From positions 1 through 45,999 of IMG/VR virus record IMGVR_UViG_3300015195_000009: a stretch of 45,999 nt of DNA, one strand, 5' to 3'. Within the stretch, counting starts at the first letter, position 1. The number at the start of each line of letters is the position of its first letter. Shown here in pieces: positions 6,695 to 15,221 of this stretch. Below the pieces are notes generated by a model. It was not told the DNA's origin, did no database searches, and worked only from the letters and a program-made list of their open reading frames with translations. A program made the position numbers and the translations under genes. The DNA comes from a virus.

Positions 6695-7501
6695 ATGTCG
6701 GTCGTAACCGAGCGACTCGAAAAAATGTGGCTGCTGAAATTGCGGCGGCTGGTTTGCTATCCCGAAATCGTAAAACGGTTGACCAATCACGAATCAATTC
6801 ATTCGGTAACCAGGTGGCTGGAGCGGAGCAATGCAGGCGGAAGACATCTTTGCAGTGAATCTTGGCGGCGCTATGTCACTGTGCTCAAGCGGGAGATCGA
6901 GAAAGCCCGGCCCAAAGTTTTAGAAGTCGAGCAACAGGCGACCGTTGCCGATATAAAAGAAGTGCAAAATATTATCGAGGAAGAAGTTGCGGAGATGCCG
7001 CTCTCGCCGCAAGGGCTGGCGTTATTTAAGCAGGTCCAGAAGGCGATGAAGACGTTGCACGCCGAGAATATGCTGAAATTCAGTTTCGTTATTCAGCAGC
7101 AACGGGTCCAGCGATTGCTCAACATGGAGAACGTTACCGGGGTGTTGGCGCGAGACGGCTACAAAGAAATCGAAACCCTAGCCAATCTCTCGGCCCAGGT
7201 ATTGCGATTCGAATTGGGAAATCTAGCGATCTTGCGCGGAACAAAAAATGGCCCACCGCCCTACGATGCGGTATACGAAAGCCAAGGACAGTCGGACTTG
7301 GCGTCGCGGGTGTCAAAATTAAGCGAAGCCGACCGGAATCTTCTAATTGCAGCGAGTTCTAAAGTCTATGACATGATTGAAGCAGAGGCGCAAAGTGAGC
7401 GTACTGAGAATCAAGGACTGGCATCTGACGCCAGCGGAGCAGAAGATTCGGCGGGCGAAGCAGGTGAAGGATTTAGTGAACCGGATGGGTCCGGACGCTA
7501 A
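6695..7501 (+). CDS. Putative terminase small subunit
   Basis: A 268-residue protein from ATG 6695 (GAGGG upstream). Residues 10-65 are basic and helical with a probable helix-turn-helix (IHSVTRWLERSNAGG, then CSESWRRYVTVLKREI). A long helical middle follows (ADIKEVQNIIEEEV; QKAMKTLHAENMLKF). The C-terminus is acidic and Gly/Ser-rich. Small terminase subunits have an N-terminal DNA-binding domain and a helical oligomerisation core, and are encoded just before the large subunit, as here. It overlaps the large-subunit gene by 107 nt. The assignment is by position and layout; sequence identity to a known family was not recognised. Confidence 0.55.
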   Translation: MSVVTERLEKMWLLKLRRLVCYPEIVKRLTNHESIHSVTRWLERSNAGGRHLCSESWRRYVTVLKREIEKARPKVLEVEQQATVADIKEVQNIIEEEVAEMPLSPQGLALFKQVQKAMKTLHAENMLKFSFVIQQQRVQRLLNMENVTGVLARDGYKEIETLANLSAQVLRFELGNLAILRGTKNGPPPYDAVYESQGQSDLASRVSKLSEADRNLLIAASSKVYDMIEAEAQSERTENQGLASDASGAEDSAGEAGEGFSEPDGSGR

Positions 7502-10500
7502 AGAGATTTTTGGCGAATTTTATCAACCCAAATTTTTCCAACCTGAATCCGCGCAATACGCGCTCAAGCAACTAACCCAAGCTGACTATCTACGCACGCC
7601 CGTAAAAATCGAACAATTTATTGACGACCCGTACTACATGGGTGGCGTGCTCCAGGGCGGCAATCTGTTTCCCCAGGTGCGCCAGGACCTGATTGATTTG
7701 TTCGACGGTGAATGGTCTGAAGTAGTTTTGGCAGGGGCAATCGGGTGGGGTAAATGCTTGAATCCAAAGACTTTAGTGTTAATGTTCGATGGCACAATAA
7801 AACAGATCGAAGACGTTTGTAAAGGCGAATTATTAATGGGTCCGGACAGTAAACCGCGCCGGATTCTTTCGGTTCGACGCGGGAATGGCCCGATGTATCG
7901 CGTGAATCCAATCAAGGGCGATTCGTTTGAGTGCAATGGCCCGCACATCCTTCCATTGAAACTTAGTCCAAGAAAGACAGGACAAGGGCACGCTGACATC
8001 GAGATGACCGCAGAGGATTTCTTGGCCCGACCTGTGTGGTTCCGCAAGAATATGGTCAAATTGTGGAAACCAAACGGAATTGATTTCGAGGATGTTAAGA
8101 CACTAGAAATCGACCCTTATTTTCTAGGGGTCTGGTTAGGCGATGGATCGAAAGCGTCGGCGAAATTTGAAATGTCTGAGTTTTGGAAAGCGGAAATCTT
8201 AGAGTGGTTACGTAATTTCAAAAGCGAAGACGTTGGCATTTCAGAAAGGTTAGAGCCGCGAAAAAAGAAAACAACCATTATTTCTTTTTCGTCAATGAAT
8301 AAAAGTTTGCGTGAACTGAACCTTCTGAACAACAAACATGTTCCACAACAATACAAAACAGCCAGCCGTCAGGCTCGCCTAGGACTCTTGGCAGGGTTAA
8401 TTGATACAGATGGCGAGTTACGGTCTTCTGGCGGCAAGGATGTCTCTGGCTACCGATACAGTTCTGTGATTAAGCAACTCTCAGAAGATTTTGCATTCGT
8501 GGCCCGCTCACTCGGATTCGCTGCATATATCCACGAAAAGAAAAAAGCGTGCCAGACTGGAGCCACGGCTATCGCGTACGAAGTAGAAATCAGCGGCGAC
8601 GTTGACCAGATTCCATGCAAAGTGAAACGGAAACGAGCGCCCAAACGACGGCAAAAAAAGAATCCACTGTACGTAGGTTTTGATATCGAGCCAATCGGCG
8701 ACGGTGAATATATTGGCATTGAACTTGATGGCGATGGGCGATTCCTGCTCGGTGATTTTACTGTTACCCATAACACCACCATGGCATATGTGGGCATTTG
8801 TTACGACCTGTATCTCGTAAGCTGTCTGCGCTCGCCTGCCAAGAAATTCGGATTGATTCCCGGAACTGGATTGGCTTTCCTAAATGTCTCTGTAAACGTG
8901 CGCCAAGCGCTCAAGATTCTGTTTGGTGGGATCAATAATTTAATAAAAAGCTCGCCGTATTTTCAGGAAAAATTCCCACCCGAGAAAAACATCAAAACCG
9001 AAATCAGGTTTCCACGCTCGGTGTCTTGCTATCCAGTAGCCGCGAACGAGCAGGCGATTTTGGGTGAGGGCGTATTCTCTGCCGTGTTCGATGAAATGAA
9101 TTTCTATAAGATCACCGAAAACTCATCGCTCAATCCGGACGGTGGAACGTACGACCAAGCCGTCATGCTCTACAACCGCATGAGCCGCCGTATCAGGAGC
9201 CGTATGAATCAACGCGGTCGCCTGCCTGGACATTTGTGGATGGTTTCGTCCTCGCGGTATCCCAACGATTTTACGGAACGGAAGAAACTAGAGGCGGTTA
9301 CCGATCCAAATATTTTCGTGCGCGAGTATGCCGCCTGGGAAACGAAGCCGACCGACAGTTTGATGAAAGAAACGTTTCGCGTCGAAGTGGGCGATGTACG
9401 TCATCGCACGCGCGTGCTTGTGCCAGGCGATGAAAATATAGACATGGAACGTGTCATCACCGTGCCCATGGATTACCGGGACGAATTCGTAAAAGACCCC
9501 GATGGTAGTGTGCGTGATTACGCGGGCATTTCGATTCTGTCCACGCATCCGTTTATCGGCAAGCGCGAAAAGATTCAGGCTATGTTCGACCGTGGAGCCG
9601 CAGCCGGACTCAAACATCCGTTCACGGCGTTTACAGTTACCTTGCAGGATGCCCGCGAATCGCTACTGGCCGAGAATCTGCATTGGATTAAACACATCGA
9701 GCGACAGTACGGCGATGTACCGATTGAAAAGAACATGCTGGCGAACGGGCCGTACTACGGGCATGTGGATTTGGCAAAAACGCAAGATGCCTGCGGTTTC
9801 GTGGTAGGGCACGTCGTTGGCTCGGTGCAGGTGGAGCGCGGGATCGGCAAAGACAGACGCAAAGAGACTAGGCCCATCATTCGCATAGATTTGGCATTAC
9901 AAATCGTAGCCCCACCCCAGGGCGAAATCGACATCGCGAAAGTGCGCGGTCTGTTTTATCAATTACGCGATTTAGGAATGCAGTTTGGAATGATTTCGTA
10001 CGACAGTTGGGGTTCCGAGGAAAGCATTCAGGCGCTGAAGAGTGAAGGATTTGAGGCCGAAGTGTTCTCCGTGGACATCGACCCTGGCGCGTACCAGGCG
10101 GCCAAGGACGCGCTCTACGACGACAGAATCGTCTCTTACGAAATGCCAATCCTACGTGACGAACTAGCAACAGTTATGATTGACATGAAGAAAAACAAAG
10201 TGGATCACCCGCCGCACGGTTGTTTTACAGGGGAGACACGGATTGCGTTACTCGATGGCACCTGCCCAACATTCAAAGAATTAGGTGAGCGATACGGAGA
10301 TGGCACTCCTTTTTGGGTTTATAGTATGGGTCAAACTGGCGTACGGCCCGGCCTAGCCAGGAATCCACGAATTACAAAAAACTCCACCCAAATTGTTGAA
10401 TTATTGTTAGATAACCACACTGTTGTGCGTTGTACGCCTGAGCATTTATTTTTATTGCTCGACGGAAATTTCAAAGAGGCAATAAATATTGGCCCAAGTG

Positions 10501-11213
10501 ATCGTTTGATGCCCCTGTATCGCAGTATTGGTACGCGGGGCGGATGGTACGATTACGAGTTTGTGTGGTGTCCGGTACGTCGCGAGCGAATTCCTACACA
10601 TCAACTAGTATCTAGGTATTTGAAGATTCCACATACAACCCCAGTTGGGCACATCATTCATCACAAAGACGAAAACAAGCAAAATAATGTTCCAGAGAAT
10701 TTAGTTTACGCAAAGCGTGGCGACCACGCCGCGTACCACGCTCGCAAACGGCACCAAGAAGACCCGGAATACGTTGCGGCCTTAAGAAAAGGGCATGAAA
10801 ATTATCGGTTGTCGGGCGGAAATGAAAAGAGCCGTGAAAATATGATGCGGTTGCAGCGCGAAGGTCGAATCAAGCCAGCGCGCGTGTCCGCACAACGTAA
10901 TCATAGAATCCTTTCAAAGCGTCTAATTGAAGTAGCAGAACCTGTCTGGGATTTAACGGTAGATAAATGGGAAAATTTCGCTCTAGCGAATGGGGTATTT
11001 GTACATAATTCCAAAGATGTTTCGGACTGCTTCGCAGCGGTTATTGCCCACGCAGAGGAAGGGTTCGCTGGCGGAGCCACAAGCCAATGGCAGGAAGTCA
11101 CGACCGTAACGCCCCAAAAACGGACGCCAATTGTCGATGAACAGGACGCATTGTGGGATAAAATAGCGCGTGGGATTCCGTTAAGCCAAGCTGAAATCGA
11201 GAAACTGAAATGA
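7395..11213 (+). CDS. terL: Terminase large subunit carrying two inteins
   Basis: A 1272-residue precursor; removing the two inteins (340 and 263 residues) leaves about 669 residues, normal for a large terminase. The ATPase Walker A, GAIGWGK-TT, is split by intein 1. Walker B is FSAVFDEMNF. The nuclease domain shows GHVDLAKTQDACGFV (first acidic motif), ISYDSWGS, and SKDVSDCFAAVI (last acidic motif), with intein 2 inserted just before the last. It cuts and pumps phage DNA into proheads. I chose GTG 7395 because AGAGG lies 6 nt upstream; TTG 7377 lacks a site. Both inteins keep the Cys and His-Asn ends needed for splicing, so an active enzyme is expected after splicing. The stop overlaps the next gene (ATGA). 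Confidence 0.95.
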   Translation: MSVLRIKDWHLTPAEQKIRRAKQVKDLVNRMGPDAKEIFGEFYQPKFFQPESAQYALKQLTQADYLRTPVKIEQFIDDPYYMGGVLQGGNLFPQVRQDLIDLFDGEWSEVVLAGAIGWGKCLNPKTLVLMFDGTIKQIEDVCKGELLMGPDSKPRRILSVRRGNGPMYRVNPIKGDSFECNGPHILPLKLSPRKTGQGHADIEMTAEDFLARPVWFRKNMVKLWKPNGIDFEDVKTLEIDPYFLGVWLGDGSKASAKFEMSEFWKAEILEWLRNFKSEDVGISERLEPRKKKTTIISFSSMNKSLRELNLLNNKHVPQQYKTASRQARLGLLAGLIDTDGELRSSGGKDVSGYRYSSVIKQLSEDFAFVARSLGFAAYIHEKKKACQTGATAIAYEVEISGDVDQIPCKVKRKRAPKRRQKKNPLYVGFDIEPIGDGEYIGIELDGDGRFLLGDFTVTHNTTMAYVGICYDLYLVSCLRSPAKKFGLIPGTGLAFLNVSVNVRQALKILFGGINNLIKSSPYFQEKFPPEKNIKTEIRFPRSVSCYPVAANEQAILGEGVFSAVFDEMNFYKITENSSLNPDGGTYDQAVMLYNRMSRRIRSRMNQRGRLPGHLWMVSSSRYPNDFTERKKLEAVTDPNIFVREYAAWETKPTDSLMKETFRVEVGDVRHRTRVLVPGDENIDMERVITVPMDYRDEFVKDPDGSVRDYAGISILSTHPFIGKREKIQAMFDRGAAAGLKHPFTAFTVTLQDARESLLAENLHWIKHIERQYGDVPIEKNMLANGPYYGHVDLAKTQDACGFVVGHVVGSVQVERGIGKDRRKETRPIIRIDLALQIVAPPQGEIDIAKVRGLFYQLRDLGMQFGMISYDSWGSEESIQALKSEGFEAEVFSVDIDPGAYQAAKDALYDDRIVSYEMPILRDELATVMIDMKKNKVDHPPHGCFTGETRIALLDGTCPTFKELGERYGDGTPFWVYSMGQTGVRPGLARNPRITKNSTQIVELLLDNHTVVRCTPEHLFLLLDGNFKEAINIGPSDRLMPLYRSIGTRGGWYDYEFVWCPVRRERIPTHQLVSRYLKIPHTTPVGHIIHHKDENKQNNVPENLVYAKRGDHAAYHARKRHQEDPEYVAALRKGHENYRLSGGNEKSRENMMRLQREGRIKPARVSAQRNHRILSKRLIEVAEPVWDLTVDKWENFALANGVFVHNSKDVSDCFAAVIAHAEEGFAGGATSQWQEVTTVTPQKRTPIVDEQDALWDKIARGIPLSQAEIEKLK
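7755..8774 (+). mobile_element. Intein 1 with LAGLIDADG endonuclease, in Walker A of TerL
   Basis: A 340-residue intein. It starts with Cys (CLNPKTLVLMFDGTIKQIED, block A) and ends with VTHN before Thr of the extein. Two endonuclease motifs, YFLGVWLGDGS and LLAGLIDTDGEL, are the paired LAGLIDADG helices of a homing enzyme. NGPHILPL resembles block B. Insertion lies between GK and TT of the ATP-binding loop, so TerL cannot bind ATP until splicing. Conserved active-site codons are a usual intein target because loss of the insert is then rarely neutral. Confidence 0.93.
10221..11009 (+). mobile_element. Intein 2 with HNH endonuclease, in the TerL nuclease domain
   Basis: A 263-residue intein. 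It starts with Cys (CFTGETRIALLDGTCPTF, block A), has VRCTPEHLFLL (block B, with the usual T-x-x-H), and ends with NFALANGVFVHN before Ser of the extein. The endonuclease is a different class from intein 1: GHIIHHKDENKQNNVPENL matches the HNH pattern H-H-x-D-x-N-x2-N-N-x-P-E-N-L. The insertion splits PPHG from SKDVSD, next to the catalytic Asp of the nuclease motif. All terminal residues needed for splicing appear intact. Confidence 0.92.
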
Positions 11214-12490
11214 TTAACATTGGCCAAGAACGAAGGTTGCGCCGCAATGGATCGGAGGTACGGTTTCGGTTTGGTTTTCCGCTCTCGCTCGTCGTCCCAA
11301 TGAGGTCAGGTGTTGAAGCTGAAAACGAGGCCGTGCTGGAAGCCGCTTTGCGTGGTCGTCCTGATATTGCCAACGATATGCGCTCTCACGGAGAAACTGC
11401 ATTTTTGGTTTCTTACAGTCGCCCATCTCGCGATTGGCTAGAAGTATCTATCGACGCTCGCCAGATTCGGGCACCACGACGAACCGCTATACCTGAAATG
11501 CCGCAAGTAACGCAACAGCCCCAAGAACTTATTGATATGATGCTACCGCCACTTGAACCAGGTACAGACCTGCGCACTATTGATATTCAGGCACATTTGG
11601 TTGATAACGCCGCAAGGGGTGGGCCGCTCGTTGAGCGACTGTTCGATTTTGCCGTAAGGAACGATCCATCGTGTGAGTCAATTCGACAATATTATTTGAA
11701 TACAGATACTTTGGCCTACCATGTCGTTTACGTTACTCGAATACCGTACAACCGCAATACTCATGTTTGGCAACAGCGGACTTTTACTGCAAGCCAAACG
11801 TCCATAAACCAAACCTGGCTTCCCGGCAATTTAAGAACATCCGAAGAGCGAGCGATCTACCTTTGTCGTCTAAATGATTTATATTTCCATCACATGATTA
11901 GCGTTGGCCATGCGCATAGTCATGCGAGCGGACACGGGGGCGAACTATACTGCGTGACCTATGCCGCACTTGTGCCGACGCGCATATCCGCTCCCGCTCC
12001 CGTACTTGCGCCGCCCAGTATGGTGACATCTACGGTCACGACTACAAATCTCCCACCGAATTACCCGAACACTTGGTTCATTCCCCCGCTGCCCTCGCCG
12101 CCTAACAACGAAGAGACATTGCGAGCTATGGGCGCTTTGGGGATGGACGTAGACGCAGCCAATTCCGCCCTGGAAGAGCTTTCGCGCTCCATGCGCATAT
12201 CCGGCGAATCGGTGGATGAGATGGCTAGGCGGGTGCGCGACCTGATAGAGAGCGAGCGCCCTGTCCCGTCACTATCCAGAGAGCATGAGGCTTTGGTTGC
12301 CGCCGACACCGCGCTCGTACTTTCCAGCCGCAGCAATAGACGCCAAGCTCGCATTGCAAAGGAAAAAGTTGCCCAGGAGTTAGTTGAAAAACTCAAGGAA
12401 AAATACCCCGTAAAAAAGTTCGACAAGAGACCCAAACTCTTGGAAGTCGAAATTCCGTTGCCCCGAAAGTCCAGGGGCGATATACTGTAA
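11210..12490 (+). CDS. Tagged protein 1 (EIPxPRKxRG C-terminal tag), multi-domain
   Basis: A 426-residue protein whose ATG 11210 overlaps the terL stop. The N-terminal module (MINIGQERR; RGRPDIANDMRSHGETAFLV; SYSRPSRDWLEVS) resembles the starts of tagged proteins 2 and 6. A second module ends in YHVVYVTRIP, like the YIRN ends of later members. A His-rich segment (HHMISVGHAHSHASGHGG) and a Pro-rich linker follow. A helical part, ALEELSRSMRISGESVDEMARRV, resembles a helix pattern I recall from phage proteins. The last 17 residues are LLEVEIPLPRKSRGDIL. It is the longest member of the array and lies directly after terL, so a late or virion role is possible. No function is recognised. Confidence 0.7.
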   Translation: MINIGQERRLRRNGSEVRFRFGFPLSLVVPMRSGVEAENEAVLEAALRGRPDIANDMRSHGETAFLVSYSRPSRDWLEVSIDARQIRAPRRTAIPEMPQVTQQPQELIDMMLPPLEPGTDLRTIDIQAHLVDNAARGGPLVERLFDFAVRNDPSCESIRQYYLNTDTLAYHVVYVTRIPYNRNTHVWQQRTFTASQTSINQTWLPGNLRTSEERAIYLCRLNDLYFHHMISVGHAHSHASGHGGELYCVTYAALVPTRISAPAPVLAPPSMVTSTVTTTNLPPNYPNTWFIPPLPSPPNNEETLRAMGALGMDVDAANSALEELSRSMRISGESVDEMARRVRDLIESERPVPSLSREHEALVAADTALVLSSRSNRRQARIAKEKVAQELVEKLKEKYPVKKFDKRPKLLEVEIPLPRKSRGDIL

Positions 12491-12529
12491 GCAGTTCATG
12501 CGTTTAGTGGTTGACAGGGATGGCTTACC

Positions 12530-12952
12530 GTGTTGAAAGTTGGCCAACAAAGAATTGTTATAGCCCGTGGCTGGATCACAACCCGTATATACGAATTCGA
12601 CATCCAACTACTCCGCGTGCGGCACGCCCTAAACCTCAATAGCGCCCATACACGCCAATTAGAGAACGAAACGGTCGAGCGGATTGCAGCACAGCAACGG
12701 CCTGATATTTTTAATCAAATCCGCGCCAATAACCGAATTCCAAAATTGTTCCGGTATCGGCGCAACGATAAAGCATTTATCTCTGTAAAAATTGGCGGAA
12801 TCAGCCCCCATGGCATCGCATCTATGATCTATCCCGACCTGAACCTAGACCGATCCGCCAAGAAGGCCGCATCGGTCAGAAAAGCAAGCAAGCCCAAATT
12901 TCTAGATGTTGAGATTCCGCCCGCGCGGAAGAGTCGAGGTTCCGTTCTATGA
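12530..12952 (+). CDS. Tagged protein 2
   Basis: A 140-residue protein with a GTG start at 12530 (AGGGA about 10 nt upstream). The N-terminus MLKVGQQRIVI and the central ERIAAQQRPDIFNQIRANNR are close to the first module of tagged proteins 1 and 6 (M-x-x-I/V-G-Q/E; R-PDIF-x-x-I/V-R). A basic Lys/Arg/Ser linker precedes the tag FLDVEIPPARKSRGSVL. It is separated from gene 1 by 39 nt, the only non-overlapping junction in the array, and overlaps gene 3 by ATGA. Its function is unknown. Confidence 0.66.
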   Translation: MLKVGQQRIVIARGWITTRIYEFDIQLLRVRHALNLNSAHTRQLENETVERIAAQQRPDIFNQIRANNRIPKLFRYRRNDKAFISVKIGGISPHGIASMIYPDLNLDRSAKKAASVRKASKPKFLDVEIPPARKSRGSVL

Positions 12953-13185
12953 ATCCCAGAAATGACGCAATGGAAGAACTAAATGCATTCCGAAGGCTAG
13001 ATATGGGAGTTTCCGATATTCAGAAACTTATCAAGGAACTGGATGGCGAACTAGATGACATGGTCGCCGCCATCGCTCATGGTATAGGCAAAAAACAAGA
13101 GGCCGCTCCGCCACCACCGACCGCTCCACCGTTACTTGAAATCGAAATCCCAGAGCCAAGAAAGCCACGGCACAGCATCCCATGA
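12949..13185 (+). CDS. Tagged protein 3 (short, helical)
   Basis: A 78-residue protein from ATG 12949 (4-nt overlap; GAGG of the upstream tag codons 9 nt before). Residues 5-48 are helical and acidic (MEELNAFRRLDMGVSDIQKL, then IKELDGELDDMVAAIAHG). A Pro/Ala linker and the most divergent tag, LLEIEIPEPRKPRHSIP, follow. It lacks the beta module of its neighbours, so the tag appears on unrelated folds, which argues that the tag is a separable unit. Confidence 0.64.
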   Translation: MNPRNDAMEELNAFRRLDMGVSDIQKLIKELDGELDDMVAAIAHGIGKKQEAAPPPPTAPPLLEIEIPEPRKPRHSIP

Positions 13186-13535
13186 GCATAACCACAAGTT
13201 GCAGGCTGAAAGAGGAATGGATTACGGGCTTTACGGAATTGCCCTTCGACCGCGCGGAAGTAAGGGTCGTTATTCCTGGGAAGGCTTTTGATGAGTTTTG
13301 CAATACAAGGGAGTTTTCGTCATACGAAGTACCGGAATTTATACAGTTCTACGATGATTGCTTTGAAGTATTAGTGGGCGTGAATTTCTGCACATATCTC
13401 GACGAGTCCATAAAATCATCGTCTATTGAGATAGAGTACGTTAGAAATCTACGTCTACTCCAGGCTCCAGAAACACCGACGACATTGGAATTGGAGATTC
13501 CCCCACCGCGAAAGAGCAGAGGCAACGTGCTATGA
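13182..13535 (+). CDS. Tagged protein 4 (beta module)
   Basis: A 117-residue protein from ATG 13182 (4-nt overlap). The module E-V-R-VVIPGKAFDEF ... EFIQFYDDCFEVL ... IEIEYVRNLRLL recurs in proteins 5, 6 (C-terminal half), 7 and 8. A Pro/Thr linker then leads to TLELEIPPPRKSRGNVL. There is no signal peptide, membrane helix or enzyme motif. Confidence 0.66.
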   Translation: MSITTSCRLKEEWITGFTELPFDRAEVRVVIPGKAFDEFCNTREFSSYEVPEFIQFYDDCFEVLVGVNFCTYLDESIKSSSIEIEYVRNLRLLQAPETPTTLELEIPPPRKSRGNVL

Positions 13536-13897
13536 TTCGCGACGTTCTGCATCCCGTGCTCGCCAAATGGGTTACTCACTACGAGGAAGTTCCCAATGGG
13601 GCGGAAATCACTCTTGTCATTCCCGATGGTTACTTTGATGAGTTTTTAACAAGATCAATAACGCTCGGTTTTACAGAAAACATAAAGCAATTCCTGTTGG
13701 GTTATGACCCATGGCTGGAGCGTATCCAAGCCGCGTCTGAGCACATGCTCAAATCCAACATCGCCATTTCGTATTTCCGGAACGGTCGCTTAAATCCACC
13801 ATTCAAAATGCCGTATAGAGACTTCGTTGGCGATGCCAATAAAATTTATGAATTAGAAATCCCACCGCCGCGCAAGGGCAGAGGAAGTGTCCTGTGA
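13532..13897 (+). CDS. Tagged protein 5 (beta module)
   Basis: A 121-residue protein from ATG 13532 (ATGA overlap; AGAGG in the upstream tag codons 9 nt before). It begins LHPVLAKWVTHYEEVPNGAE, then ITLVIPDGYFDEF, IKQFLLGYDPWLERI and IAISYFRNGRL, and ends YELEIPPPRKGRGSVL. LHPxLxKW and DPWxE also occur in the C-terminal half of protein 6, so these two are the closest pair in the array. Confidence 0.66.
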   Translation: MIRDVLHPVLAKWVTHYEEVPNGAEITLVIPDGYFDEFLTRSITLGFTENIKQFLLGYDPWLERIQAASEHMLKSNIAISYFRNGRLNPPFKMPYRDFVGDANKIYELEIPPPRKGRGSVL

Positions 13898-14901
13898 TTG
13901 AAATCGGAGAGCGTTGTGTCGTCAATACGGAGAGCCAAAACTCGCAATCTCGTCTTTTCGTATTTGGATTCAATTGGGAGTTTATTGAACGACGTTTAGC
14001 TATCCGCCCCACAAGGCTTCAACCAGGGACGCTGGAGCGTATTCAAATTATCTCTGATTGTGCGCATCAAGTGCGCCCCGATATTTTTGACGAGATCGTA
14101 AGAATTGGCCGCGAGCCAACGCTGCTCCATTATTCCAGACCCAGTGAACGTCAAATCGAAGTGGTCTACGAAGCCCGCGTACCTGCTCTCTTAAACCAAA
14201 TCGCGAACGAAGTATCACTGAATCACCTGGTCGTGCTTACCCGTGATGCGCTAGTGAACCCCGCCGACCGTTATATTGATTTTTCGTACTCTGAGTTTCT
14301 GACTCGCCGAAGGACGGAAAACACGCCAGCGGTGGTAGTCCTTGTTGATATTTGCAACGAAGCGTTTAGAGTGACGAATACTAGACCAGACCAGATTGTT
14401 AAATGTGTTTGGGCGAGCCACAGGCCAGATATATTTGGGGCCTTTGTACGCATACCTGATACACAACGCATACCTGCTACAAACCGACAATTAGGCCGAG
14501 ATTTCAGCGACCCGCCACGATGGCCTTTACATCCCGACCTTGAAAAATGGGCCGAGGAATGGAAACCATACCCTGAAAATCGTACCGAAATAACTTTCAA
14601 CATTCCTCGGAGCGAGGTCGCAGCGTCCGTTTGGCCATCAGGAAATCAGGAATTCAATAACGACTTTTACGAGCGATTAAAACAATTTATACGAGCACGC
14701 GACCCGTGGTACGAAACACTTATGGATTGTGGGATAAACCTGAAGATGGGTCGTGACGCATCCGAGATGATCTTTTATTTCCGCGTTATTTATATACGAA
14801 ATCTAAGCCTGATTCCCGCCTTTGAAATTCCACCACCGCCGCCAGGTAGATACGAACTGGAGATTCCGTTGCCGCGCAAAGGACGGGGGAACGTCCTGTG
14901 A
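13894..14901 (+). CDS. Tagged protein 6, fusion of both array modules
   Basis: A 335-residue protein with a GTG start at 13894, overlapping the upstream stop (GTGA). The N-terminal part, MIEIGERCVV ... ERIQIISDCAHQVRPDIFDE ... LLHYSRPSERQIEV, is the first-type module seen in proteins 1 and 2. A partial second copy (SHRPDIFGAFVRIPDTQRIP) follows. The C-terminal part, LHPDLEKWAEEW ... EITFNIP ... LKQFIRARDPWYETL ... VIYIRNLSL, is the beta module of proteins 4 and 5. The tag is YELEIPLPRKGRGNVL. It shows that array members recombine as modules while keeping the tag. Confidence 0.68.
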   Translation: MIEIGERCVVNTESQNSQSRLFVFGFNWEFIERRLAIRPTRLQPGTLERIQIISDCAHQVRPDIFDEIVRIGREPTLLHYSRPSERQIEVVYEARVPALLNQIANEVSLNHLVVLTRDALVNPADRYIDFSYSEFLTRRRTENTPAVVVLVDICNEAFRVTNTRPDQIVKCVWASHRPDIFGAFVRIPDTQRIPATNRQLGRDFSDPPRWPLHPDLEKWAEEWKPYPENRTEITFNIPRSEVAASVWPSGNQEFNNDFYERLKQFIRARDPWYETLMDCGINLKMGRDASEMIFYFRVIYIRNLSLIPAFEIPPPPPGRYELEIPLPRKGRGNVL

Positions 14902-15221
14902 CAAGGGAGCGTCCTACCGAAACCTACAAAGTCGTCCCTAATGATGGTTCATGTTCCGATAAAAACGTGGTTACCGTTTTGATTTCCGACGACTATATCG
15001 ACAATGTAATTATGGAACGGAACTTAAAAGGTTGGCTTGAAGGCTTAGTGTCCGTAATCCGAGAACACGATAAATTTTTCGACAAAGTTACGAACGTGAG
15101 CATAGTGTCTTACAGTGACCGCCACACTGTATCGAGAGCCGTGTATCGGCGGCACACATACCCACCGCCCGTAGGCGTAGAAATTCCGTTACCCAGGCGG
15201 AGTCGAGGGAATGTCCTGTGA
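14898..15221 (+). CDS. Tagged protein 7 (divergent beta module)
   Basis: A 107-residue protein with a GTG start at 14898 (GTGA overlap; GGGGG of the upstream tag 8 nt before). VVTVLISDDYIDNVI, LVSVIREHDKFFDKV and AVYRRHTYPPP align with the beta module (I-P-x-x-x-F-D-x-F; F-I-x-x-D-P-W; YIRN). The tag is VGVEIPLPRRSRGNVL. Its function is unknown. Confidence 0.65.
   Translation: MTRERPTETYKVVPNDGSCSDKNVVTVLISDDYIDNVIMERNLKGWLEGLVSVIREHDKFFDKVTNVSIVSYSDRHTVSRAVYRRHTYPPPVGVEIPLPRRSRGNVL

Noticed and set aside
12511-12540. Promoter at TTGACA between tagged genes 1 and 2
   Set aside because: The -35 hexamer is perfect but no acceptable -10 box lies 16-19 nt downstream.
12520-12642. Alternative 40-codon frame MAYRVESWPTKN before tagged protein 2
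   Set aside because: It lacks the tag, overlaps tagged gene 2 in another frame, and its composition looks like a shadow reading.
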